Positions 8,049 to 14,921 of a DNA stretch of 64,000 nt are shown in pieces. The translations under genes and the position numbers were made by a program. The stretch covers positions 812,513 through 876,512 of the forward strand of contig JAWLGZ010000002.1 of assembly GCA_041690635.1 (NCBI GenBank). Reading direction: 5' to 3'. The notes under the pieces were generated by a model that saw only the letters and a list, made by a program, of their open reading frames with translations, was not told the origin of the DNA and ran no database searches. The DNA is from JAWLGZ01 sp041690635 (lineage in GTDB: Bacteria; Pseudomonadota; Gammaproteobacteria; Thiohalomonadales; Thiohalomonadaceae). The stretch's first letter is position 1. Each line of letters starts with the position of its first letter.

Positions 8049-9002
8049 TCACCAGTACATGAGGATGGTGAGGACGTGCACGACAATCGCGGCGAGCAGG
8101 CCGATGGAGAGCGGCGTGTGCAGGTAGAGCCACACCCGCAGGTGCCGCTCGAGACGAAGATGCGTTCTCGCCTTGTGGAGCAGCTGCTGCTTTTGCAGCA
8201 GGACCAGGTAGAGGTCGTGGATCTGGCGGGGCTGGTCGCCATGGATCAGCTCCGTGCCGAGTTCCTGGACCCGCCGCACCGCCCGCTCCGTCGGGCAGCC
8301 CGACCGCCCATCGGCCAGGCGCTGGTACAGGCCACCGAGGATGCGCGTCTCCAACCGCGCCGCAGTCACCAAGGCCTTGACCTCGTCCGTCAGTTCCTCT
8401 GCACGCAGCCGTGCCAGTTCGTCCAGTTCACCGATTTTGCACCGAATCCCCTCCAGGGTGTCGTCACCCAAGTTGGCGGACAGGGCCCCCGGCAGGTGGA
8501 TGTACACGAAGGCGCCGTAGAAGCCGCTCGCCACCACCAGCACCAGTAGCCCATAGCCCAAGCCGTGCACGTTCCAGTCGAGGCGGAAACCGGCATGCAG
8601 TGTGGCGACCATGAGTACGGCCAGGCCCAGATAGGCGTGGGCGGACAGCCACTCCTGGAGCGTGCCGCCCAACAGACCGGGGGTATTGTGGCGGTGTTCC
8701 CGACGCTCCCCCCGTCTGCGGTTGCGCGCCACCTGCTCGCCATCGGCGAAAAGTCCCCGCCGTTCGACCCGTCGCCGCTCCGGCATGACGGGGACGCGGC
8801 GCTTGCGTACCCCGTACCAGGCGAGGAACAGCACCATCGCTGCCGCCAGCGTCCCCGACACATAGCCGAACCAGGTCCCGCCATAGGAACCGCCCGCGGC
8901 ATCGGTGTATACCACGTAGGCAACTGATACGGTCACGACCAGAAGGCTGGCCATCTTCAGGTATCGGTACTGCCGGAATTCGAGAAAATTGGGGTAGTCC
9001 AT
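8049..9002 (-). CDS. Membrane cytochrome b-like protein with two bis-histidine haem sites
   Basis: This 317-residue protein has five predicted membrane helices (about residues 17-35, 47-65, 121-141, 149-172, 294-316). Helix 3 contains His-x13-His (HAYLGLAVLMVATLH) and helix 5 contains His-x13-His (HTPLSIGLLAAIVVH), the classic spacing for two b haems stacked across a membrane. A basic loop after helix 2 (RRRVERRG) indicates a cytoplasmic side. A helical soluble stretch of about 110 residues lies between helices 4 and 5. It is 20 bases after the FAD/FeS gene and 5 bases before the decahaem gene. It probably carries electrons from the cytoplasmic FeS protein to periplasmic c haems. Confidence 0.75.
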   Translation of the reverse strand: MDYPNFLEFRQYRYLKMASLLVVTVSVAYVVYTDAAGGSYGGTWFGYVSGTLAAAMVLFLAWYGVRKRRVPVMPERRRVERRGLFADGEQVARNRRRGERREHRHNTPGLLGGTLQEWLSAHAYLGLAVLMVATLHAGFRLDWNVHGLGYGLLVLVVASGFYGAFVYIHLPGALSANLGDDTLEGIRCKIGELDELARLRAEELTDEVKALVTAARLETRILGGLYQRLADGRSGCPTERAVRRVQELGTELIHGDQPRQIHDLYLVLLQKQQLLHKARTHLRLERHLRVWLYLHTPLSIGLLAAIVVHVLTILMYW

Positions 9003-9022
9003 CGGTGTGTGTCAGCCAGGGG

Positions 9023-11431
9023 TCACGAGGGCGGGCCTTGACGGTCGACGATCTCCAGAAGCTGCTCCATCCCGACGCGAACGGCGGCCCCTGTGGGACA
9101 GGCACGGACACAGACCGAACCGCCAATGATGCCACGGCACATATCGCACTTGACCGCCTTCATCGCCGACGTCTGCGACGCCTCATCCCCCTGCGATGTG
9201 CGGGCCGGCCGACCGAACAGGATCTGCAGCAGACTCGGACGGCGGTAGGCAATTTTTCGGGCCATTCGGATCACCCCGTAGCTGCAGTTCTGTTGGCAAT
9301 TTCCGCAGCCGATGCAGTTGTCGCCGATGATGACCTCGCCGCCGGCGGTACGCTGAATGGCATCCGGGGGGCAATCCTTCATGCAGCGTGGGTGCTCGCA
9401 GTGGCGGCATGAAACCGGTATATGGATCGATTGAAAGCTCTTGCCGGCGCGCCGATCCATTCGCGAGACCCCATCATGCACATCGGCGCAGGCCTCCTCG
9501 CAATTGTTGCAGCGGATGCATTTGGTGTGGTCGATGATCAGCACGTCGGTCGCCTCACCGACGCCCTGTTCGACCAGAAAGTGCATGAGCGCGCCGCTCC
9601 CCCGCAGCCTCCCGGACTCGGTCGTGCGCAGCCGTTCCAGGTAGGTGGCGGTTACCTTGCTCCGTACCGAGGGATACTGCTCCAGTAGCTTGATGAACCG
9701 TTCGGCATCTACAAATACGGTCTCGGTCGGTGCCGCCGCGCGGACCGTGGCAGTACGGGGCGTGTTGGTCACCACGGCGATCTCGCCGATGTAGTTTCCG
9801 GCCTGGACATAGGACAAGACCACCTCTTGAACTCCCTGTCGCCCATAGACCGCGACCGAACCCCGGCGGATCCAGTACAGGCCGTCGGGCTCGTCGCCCT
9901 CGTTGAAGATCGTTTCACCGGGCGCGAACTCCCTGGTCTGTGCCGCCTGCACCAGGTCGTCGATATGCCTCCCCTCCAGAGAGGAACCAAACAGGTTGTG
10001 CACGATCCGCTTCAGGGAGATCTCGTCGAGTCTTCGCTTGACACTCGGCTCCGCCTCCATCAGTCGGAGCATCGTCCGCCGCGGTATCTCCAGGAGCGCA
10101 CAGCCGTCGCCGGCAAAGACGGTGGCCGAGCGCCGACGGCCGGAAAGCAGACCGATCTCCCCGAAGAAGTCTCCCACACCCAGGGGGATCACCACTCTTC
10201 TGCCCTCCTGCTCCCCCAGGTCGATCTGTACCGTGCCGCGCAGGATGGCGAAGAAGCTGTCGCCGTAGTCGTTCTTGCGAAAGATGAGCTCACCCTTGTC
10301 GGGCGGCCAAATCTCGCTCTCCAGCACGAGTTCACGCAAGCGCCGCACAGAGAGTGTTGTCAGCAGGGGCAGGCTGTCCCGGAGCCGTTCGAGTCCCTCG
10401 GCGGCCGAGTCCACATCGGAGGCGCACAGGAGCTTTTCCAGCAGGACCCCCTCGTCGGCGGGAGCGATCGGATGTCCGAGGATGTGCTCGACCACCTCGT
10501 AACCCTGATTCAGGGCCTGCTTGATGAATGGGTAGCCCGCCACGGAACCGATGACATACAGACCCTGGACGGTGGACTCGTGCTGCTCCGACAGGAGAGG
10601 CGGCGCCCTCGGGTCGTCGCTGGTGAAGCAGATACCGAAGCGGTCGAGTGTCTGGCGCGGAGGCATCGCACCGAGGCGGGCCACCACGCGATGGCAATGG
10701 ATGTTGTCGGCGCCGTTCACGGAGCGCGTCGACAGGTCCAACCGATAGCCGTTCCCGGGGTCGGGGTCCACCCGCGCCACAGAGGTCCCGGTGCGGACCT
10801 CGATGCGCCGCGCTGCAATCGCTTCCTGGAGCCGGACGTAGTTGGCCTCGCGGCAGCTGGTGAACTCGTCCTTTCGATGGAGCAGGATGACCCGGTTGTG
10901 CTCGGCCAGGGCCAGGGCGTTCTCGATGCCGGAGTCGCCGCCGCCGACCACGACGATGGTCTCGTCACGGTACTCGTCGGGGTCGTCCAGGTGATACTGA
11001 ACCCACGGCAGCTCCTCACCCGGCACGCCCAGCCGACGGATGTTCCCCTGGAGTCCGATGGCAAGGACCACATGGTCGGCAGCCACCGGGGCGGCGCCCG
11101 CGATGTGTACCGTAAAGGCACCGTGCTGTCCGACGATGCCAGTCACCCGCGACCCGGTTCGCAGGTTCACGCCACGGCGGGCGGATTCCTCACGCCAGCG
11201 TTCCAGTATGCTCTCACGGGTCCCTTCGGCGAAGGGAAGCGAACTGCGCAGCGGCAGCATTGCCGGCTCCGCCATTACCAGCTTCCCCTTTTGATAGCGG
11301 TAGACTGTATCCGCTATTTCCGAGGAGGCATCGAGCAGGACGTGAGGGATGCCGAGTTCGGCCGCTCGACTGGCGGCCGAAAGTCCGGCGGGACCGGCGC
11401 CGATAATGGCGATGGCTACCTTCTCGGCCAT
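9023..11431 (-). CDS. FAD/NAD(P) oxidoreductase fused to two cNMP-binding domains and a four-[4Fe-4S] ferredoxin domain
   Basis: This 802-residue cytoplasmic protein has four modules. Residues 1-320 form a thioredoxin-reductase-like flavoprotein (GAGPAGLSA at 11, GGGDSG at 163) without the redox-active CxxC. Residues about 360-470 and 490-600 are two cyclic-nucleotide-binding domains with complete phosphate cassettes (FGEIGLLSGRRRSATV; IGEIAVVTNTPRTATV). Residues about 630-802 contain 16 cysteines in four clusters (CIRCNNCEEAC, CRHCEHPRCMKDCP, CIGCGNCQQNC, CDMC..CVRAC), enough for four [4Fe-4S] centres. ATG 11431 was chosen because it begins just before the FAD fold; the upstream in-frame stretch overlaps the cytochrome gene. 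It likely moves electrons from NAD(P)H to the membrane cytochrome b, gated by cyclic nucleotide. Confidence 0.85.
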   Translation of the reverse strand: MAEKVAIAIIGAGPAGLSAASRAAELGIPHVLLDASSEIADTVYRYQKGKLVMAEPAMLPLRSSLPFAEGTRESILERWREESARRGVNLRTGSRVTGIVGQHGAFTVHIAGAAPVAADHVVLAIGLQGNIRRLGVPGEELPWVQYHLDDPDEYRDETIVVVGGGDSGIENALALAEHNRVILLHRKDEFTSCREANYVRLQEAIAARRIEVRTGTSVARVDPDPGNGYRLDLSTRSVNGADNIHCHRVVARLGAMPPRQTLDRFGICFTSDDPRAPPLLSEQHESTVQGLYVIGSVAGYPFIKQALNQGYEVVEHILGHPIAPADEGVLLEKLLCASDVDSAAEGLERLRDSLPLLTTLSVRRLRELVLESEIWPPDKGELIFRKNDYGDSFFAILRGTVQIDLGEQEGRRVVIPLGVGDFFGEIGLLSGRRRSATVFAGDGCALLEIPRRTMLRLMEAEPSVKRRLDEISLKRIVHNLFGSSLEGRHIDDLVQAAQTREFAPGETIFNEGDEPDGLYWIRRGSVAVYGRQGVQEVVLSYVQAGNYIGEIAVVTNTPRTATVRAAAPTETVFVDAERFIKLLEQYPSVRSKVTATYLERLRTTESGRLRGSGALMHFLVEQGVGEATDVLIIDHTKCIRCNNCEEACADVHDGVSRMDRRAGKSFQSIHIPVSCRHCEHPRCMKDCPPDAIQRTAGGEVIIGDNCIGCGNCQQNCSYGVIRMARKIAYRRPSLLQILFGRPARTSQGDEASQTSAMKAVKCDMCRGIIGGSVCVRACPTGAAVRVGMEQLLEIVDRQGPPS

Positions 11432-11583
11432 GGCTCCGGTCTGGCCGGGATCCGAAAGGAAGCGGGACCGGGACGTGGCGCCGCCTTGACGCCGGTGCCT
11501 GCCCGGCTCTCGGGAACGCCGCCCGCCGGGATCGGGCCGGGCCGGGGAAACCTCGGCAACGCCACGCGCTGACCCCCGCCGGG

Positions 11584-12045
11584 CTACTTGACGGACATCA
11601 GGTAGGTGAGGAAGTGACCCTTTTCGAGCGCTTCGCAATCCCTGTCCAGCAGGTCCATGCAGTGCGAAGTGAAGTTCGTCTCCACCTTGTCGATATCGGT
11701 GAAACGCTCCGGATTCGCCGCCGGGGCCAGCGGCTGGATCGGCTTTTTCGTTTCGATGTGCTCGCCCACGTTTCTGGGGTCGTCGGTGTGGCAATTGGAA
11801 CAGGTGGGGTCCATCTTCGACCAACTCCGGCGCTTCACATAGAGTTCGCGGCCGACTTCCGCCGAGAAATTGGTGTCCGGGATCTGCTCCCCGTACTCCT
11901 TCGCCTCAGCGACGGCTTGCTCGGCATACCGGTCAAGCAACTGATCCAGCACCTCTTTCTGCTTGGCCGTCATGGCCTCTTCCTGAGCGAATGCCGCCGA
12001 AGAGGCAACGGCACAGAGCAATACCCAATGGACATACGATTTCAT
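11584..12045 (-). CDS. Periplasmic SHP-like monohaem cytochrome c (DUF1924)
   Basis: This 153-residue protein has a signal peptide (MKSYVHWVLLCAVASSAAFA, cleavage before QEE) and one haem site CSNCH. Downstream features PIQPLAPAANPERFTDIDKV and HCMDLLDRDCEALEKG match the DUF1924 family, which includes sphaeroides haem protein, an unusual high-spin cytochrome that can bind oxygen or NO-type ligands. ATG 12045 has an AAGGGGG ribosome-binding site. It is the first gene of the redox run; the FAD gene follows after 152 bases. It could be the periplasmic partner of the cytochrome b/decahaem pair. Confidence 0.82.
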   Translation of the reverse strand: MKSYVHWVLLCAVASSAAFAQEEAMTAKQKEVLDQLLDRYAEQAVAEAKEYGEQIPDTNFSAEVGRELYVKRRSWSKMDPTCSNCHTDDPRNVGEHIETKKPIQPLAPAANPERFTDIDKVETNFTSHCMDLLDRDCEALEKGHFLTYLMSVK

Positions 12046-12488
12046 GTAGCGCCCCCTTGAAATAAAACGACCGACTCGTTGAGCCGAGTTCCGGTACCGC
12101 CTTGTCACCAACGGCTAATACACGCGGCCAGGATCCTGAGCGTACGCGGCTTTGCAACAGCCCAGCTCTTGGCCTCACCCGCCACAGGTAACCGCATGCC
12201 CCTCGGCATGGCCATGCCCCCCTGTCAAAACCCCGGTAGTTTTGCGTACCCATCCACTGGGATCAAGAGGGGTTATCAGACCCGCGCACATTGGCGGGCC
12301 TCGGGATGGTGCCGCAGAGGGACTCCCAACCCCGTCGGGAACGGGCGGGAAGGACATCCGTTTTTCATGAAGTAAGCGGGATACCGCCCCCCGGGGACGG
12401 GAGGGACGGTTTCTCCGGGTGAGGCCAACAAAGAAGGACGTGCGAGCGGCAGCGGCTTCGCTTCGGGTGCGAGTCCCGTTACGGAACA
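12046..12488 (-). other. 443-base leader/intergenic region upstream of the SHP cytochrome gene; possibly structured
   Basis: No gene is seen. On the minus strand this region contains several hairpin-forming runs: CCCGTT/ACGGG-type arms near 12330-12350, and a perfect GGCATGGCCATGCC palindrome near 12207-12220. Between about 12292 and 12182 it reads GGGTACGCAAAACTACCGGG and later GCATGCGGTTACCTG. These weakly resemble conserved segments of GEMM (cyclic dinucleotide) riboswitches, but the GAAA tetraloop and the 5' GGCAAACC segment are not intact. I record it as a possible regulatory leader only. Confidence 0.25.
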
Positions 12489-12968
12489 TCAGGACAAGCC
12501 GGCGAAGATCTGCAGCCCGCCTGCCTCCTGCCGACGGGCGGCATCGATCAAGGCCTGGCTGTAAGCTCGGGTGTCATGCACCAGTTGGCGAGCCACCAGC
12601 ATCTGCAGTGCGAAGGCCAGCGCACTGTTGGAGCGGTAGATTTCCACGAAGGCGGAACGCGGAAGAAAAGCCGCCAGTACCAGTCCATCCGCTGTGCAGG
12701 TGGCGCTGCGGGGGCCTTCGTCGAGCAACGCCACCAGACCGAAGAAATCACCCGCATGCAACCGTGACGGCCGGTCACGATCGGAAGCGGTGACGCTCAC
12801 CGTCCCATCGAGGATCAGATAGAGCCCGTCACCCGGGTCACCCTCGCGGAAAAAGCATTCTCCATCGGAGTAATCGCGGATGGTCATCACCGTTTCAAGG
12901 TCTGCCCATGAGGTGTCATCGAGACACGCAAAGGCGGGCAGCGATGCCAGGTGGGAATAGAGCTTCAT
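12489..12968 (-). CDS. Stand-alone cyclic-nucleotide-binding-domain protein (degenerate cassette)
   Basis: This 159-residue protein is a single cNMP-binding beta-roll (MKLYSHLASLPAFACLDDTS, GECFFREGDPGDGLYLILDG) followed by a helix of about 45 residues. The phosphate cassette reads FFGLVALLDEGPRSATC: the arginine is kept but the usual Glu after FG is Leu, so classical cAMP binding is doubtful. There is no DNA-binding helix-turn-helix, so it is not a CRP-type regulator. It starts at ATG 12968, overlapping the previous gene's stop by four bases (ATGA), so the two are translationally coupled. Confidence 0.8.
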   Translation of the reverse strand: MKLYSHLASLPAFACLDDTSWADLETVMTIRDYSDGECFFREGDPGDGLYLILDGTVSVTASDRDRPSRLHAGDFFGLVALLDEGPRSATCTADGLVLAAFLPRSAFVEIYRSNSALAFALQMLVARQLVHDTRAYSQALIDAARRQEAGGLQIFAGLS

Positions 12969-13495
12969 TTGCCATCCTCCCCGACGCCCATCAGCCAACG
13001 GCCCAGCCGACTCAACCAGGCGCTCTTCTCCTCCCCCGCCCCCATCGCCGCATCCGCGTGAAAATCGGTTCTCACTGCCCCCGCCTTGCGCAGCCGCTCA
13101 GAGAGTTGGAGAGAGATGGTGTGCAACAGGACGGACGCGGTTTTCGGGTGGTTGTACGCCAACTCCTGAAACTGCCAGTTGCTCAATCTATATAGTCTCG
13201 ACGCCTCCACCGCCCGCACCTCGGCAATCGCCACATCCGGCGCAATCAGGCCAAGCTCGCCGATCCAGTGGCCGCGCCCGACTTGACCGATGTGTAAGGT
13301 ATCGATGCCGCCGCCGAGACTGATCTCAAGACACCCCTCGGCAATGAAGAAGATAGACGCATTCTCCTCGCCATAAGGGATCACCGGGCCACCGGCTGGA
13401 ACCGGCAATTCGCTGAGTTGCGACACCAGCGGCAGGGCCTCCTCCGGGGTCAACTGGAGCGTCGGGAAGGTGCTGACGAATTGGGCGACATCCAT
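12965..13495 (-). CDS. Stand-alone cyclic-nucleotide-binding-domain protein (degenerate cassette)
   Basis: This 176-residue protein begins MDVAQFVSTFPTLQLTPEEA and has a cNMP-binding beta-roll (ENASIFFIAEGCLEISLGGG). Its cassette reads WIGELGLIAPDVAIAEV: the Glu is kept but the conserved Pro-Arg pair is absent, the opposite loss to its neighbour. No helix-turn-helix or catalytic domain is visible. It is first of a coupled pair, with a possible promoter about 40 bases upstream, and is followed by the SHP/FAD/cytochrome genes. A regulatory or scaffold role toward that locus is an inference from position. Confidence 0.8.
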   Translation of the reverse strand: MDVAQFVSTFPTLQLTPEEALPLVSQLSELPVPAGGPVIPYGEENASIFFIAEGCLEISLGGGIDTLHIGQVGRGHWIGELGLIAPDVAIAEVRAVEASRLYRLSNWQFQELAYNHPKTASVLLHTISLQLSERLRKAGAVRTDFHADAAMGAGEEKSAWLSRLGRWLMGVGEDGK

Positions 13496-13534
13496 GGTGA
13501 GTTCGCGTTCGGCTGAACCGGCAGGTTCGAGTCG

Positions 13535-13564
13535 TTTCTACCACCGCCGGTGATGGCAGGTCAA
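13535..13564 (-). promoter_or_regulatory. Possible promoter of the two cNMP-domain genes
   Basis: On the minus strand TTGACC (13564-13559), an 18-base spacer, then TAGAAA (13540-13535), 40 bases before the ATG at 13495. Spacing and hexamers are acceptable but not strong. Confidence 0.4.
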
Positions 13565-13699
13565 ACCGGCCAATTGCTAGCGATGCATGTGGTGGATGCC
13601 TTTTCGGACCCGTCAGGGCTCGCCGCGCCCAGGGCGCAATAAGATTGCACCCCACAGTGGCTTACCCGGCTCGTGAACTGTTTCACGCAGCGTGGAACA
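13565..13699. other. Intergenic, nothing recognised
   Basis: No gene, tRNA or clear signal was seen between the cNMP promoter and the MITE-like element beginning at 13700. Confidence 0.5.
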
Positions 13700-14017
13700 T
13701 TGAACCTAGAAACCGCAGTTGGACGCGCCCGAGTGTGCGGTTCCCGGCCTGGCTGGCAAGGCGCGACCCGCAGGGAATGGCTGGTTCTTCCCAAGGGACG
13801 CACCAATCCGCCGGGAGCGGATTGGGACAGCCAAAGGCTGGCCCGAAGGGCGGACTCCAGGGAAGGAGTCCGCAACACCGCCAGACGGGCCGGGAACCGT
13901 GCAATCGGGTGCGTAGCGGACTCACCCATTCGGTGAAGCCGGTCAAAGCCACAAACGTTTGCATCCATCCGTACTTACAGAATCCACGAAGCGGTCAACT
14001 GCGGTTTCTAGGTTGAA
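13700..14017. mobile_element. MITE-like element with 22-bp terminal inverted repeats and nested hairpins
   Basis: The ends are inverted copies of a 22-mer containing AACCTAGAAACCGCAGTTG (13700-13721 and 13996-14017), differing at one base. Inside, CGGTTCCCGGCC near 13737 pairs with GGCCGGGAACCG near 13899. Two perfect hairpins lie between them: CCAATCCGC/GCGGATTGG and GCGGACTCC/GGAGTCCGC. There is no open frame for a transposase. The size (318 bases), terminal repeats and lack of coding capacity suggest a non-autonomous element; a structured RNA is the alternative. Confidence 0.65.
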
Positions 14018-14098
14018 TACCAGCCGGTATGGAAGTATTGGGGCAAACGGACGCGGTGGTGGGGTGCATTGTGTGGTGGGGTGCATTGTTCTGTTGAA

Positions 14099-14296
14099 CC
14101 CATCCCCATCCTGTCCTTCCCCTTGAAGGGGAAGGAACGTGCCAACCACCCCTCGTTGTGCGCCAGCCACCGTAAGACTGAATGACAGCCAGTATGGGTT
14201 TTTCCGCCATGGGCAGAACACATACCCCTCGGGCAGTACAGCGGCCGAATGAGTAGGTCCCTTCCCCTTCAAGGGGATGGACAGGATGGGGATGGG
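14099..14296. repeat. REPIN-like inverted repeat pair (40-bp arms)
   Basis: The left arm (14099-14138) starts CCCATCCCCATCCTGTCC and contains CCCCTTGAAGGGG. The right arm (14257-14296) is its inverse with two mismatches over 40 bases. The arms enclose about 118 bases with no gene. Just to the left, GGTGGGGTGCATTGT occurs twice in tandem (about 14057-14089). Confidence 0.7.
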
Positions 14297-14430
14297 TTGC
14301 CGAGGAACACCAGCCACCGCAAGACGGTTGTGCCGGGCTCCGGGGCAATGTCTCGTTAAGAGTGCAACAGTACACTAGCGAAAGTACAGATGTTCTGAAT
14401 GAACGGAAGGATGGCGTGGTTCACGTGCCA
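14297..14430. other. Intergenic, nothing recognised
   Basis: Spacer between the REPIN-like repeat and the stop of the PRC-barrel gene at 14431. No gene, tRNA or clear terminator was seen. Confidence 0.5.
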
Positions 14431-14892
14431 TCAGTCGCCCAGTTCGCCGAGCAAGTGATGGTTGTGCACGGCGGTGAACCGTCCCGGTTCATAGGGGTAG
14501 TGGCTGGCGACCTCGGGCCAGTCGACACCGGTGTCGGCGGTGACGGTCCCCCGAAACAGGGTGAGGTCATCGAGCGGCACCGCCGCCTCGGCTTCGATGA
14601 CATCGAAGGCACCGATAATGGCGAGGACCGCATAGGGCCTGCCGTTCTTCCGGTCGAGCACAACCGCCGTCACCTCACCCAGCGGATCGCCAAACTGGTT
14701 CTCCACCTGGTGGCCGATCAGCTCGTCGACCCGCATGGCGCGGATGGGGGGTTCGATGTCGATGCCACCCTGCTGGGTGACACCCGGTGCCCCGTAACCC
14801 TCCACCGGGTGTTCCCGATCCCGCTCCGTGGCGGTGAGGGTGAGGAGCCCCGCCGCAACTGCGGCGACGGCGATACCAAGCTGCCCGACCAT
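14431..14892 (-). CDS. Secreted PRC-barrel domain protein
   Basis: This 153-residue protein has a hydrophobic N-terminus (MVGQLGIAVAAVAAGLLTLT) likely to be a signal peptide. A PRC-barrel region follows at about 52-105 (DELIGHQVENQFGDPLGEVT, VVLDRKNGRPYAVLAI). PRC barrels are small binding or scaffold domains; here no specific ligand can be named. It is 29 bases downstream of the RND permease gene and probably shares its transcript. Its exact cellular role is unknown. Confidence 0.75.
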   Translation of the reverse strand: MVGQLGIAVAAVAAGLLTLTATERDREHPVEGYGAPGVTQQGGIDIEPPIRAMRVDELIGHQVENQFGDPLGEVTAVVLDRKNGRPYAVLAIIGAFDVIEAEAAVPLDDLTLFRGTVTADTGVDWPEVASHYPYEPGRFTAVHNHHLLGELGD

Positions 14893-14921
14893 GGGAGACC
14901 TCCGTGTCTCGTGCCGCCCCT

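Noticed and set aside
9827..11572. Long plus-strand open frame opposite the FAD/cNMP gene
   Set aside because: It is the antisense shadow of a GC-rich gene; the minus strand has clear FAD, cNMP and ferredoxin motifs, the plus frame has none.
12182..12292. Cobalamin or TPP riboswitch
   Set aside because: The conserved cobalamin-box and THI-box sequences are absent on both strands.
13720..13995. Group II intron or retron RNA
   Set aside because: No domain V-like sequence and no reverse transcriptase nearby; terminal inverted repeats fit a MITE better.
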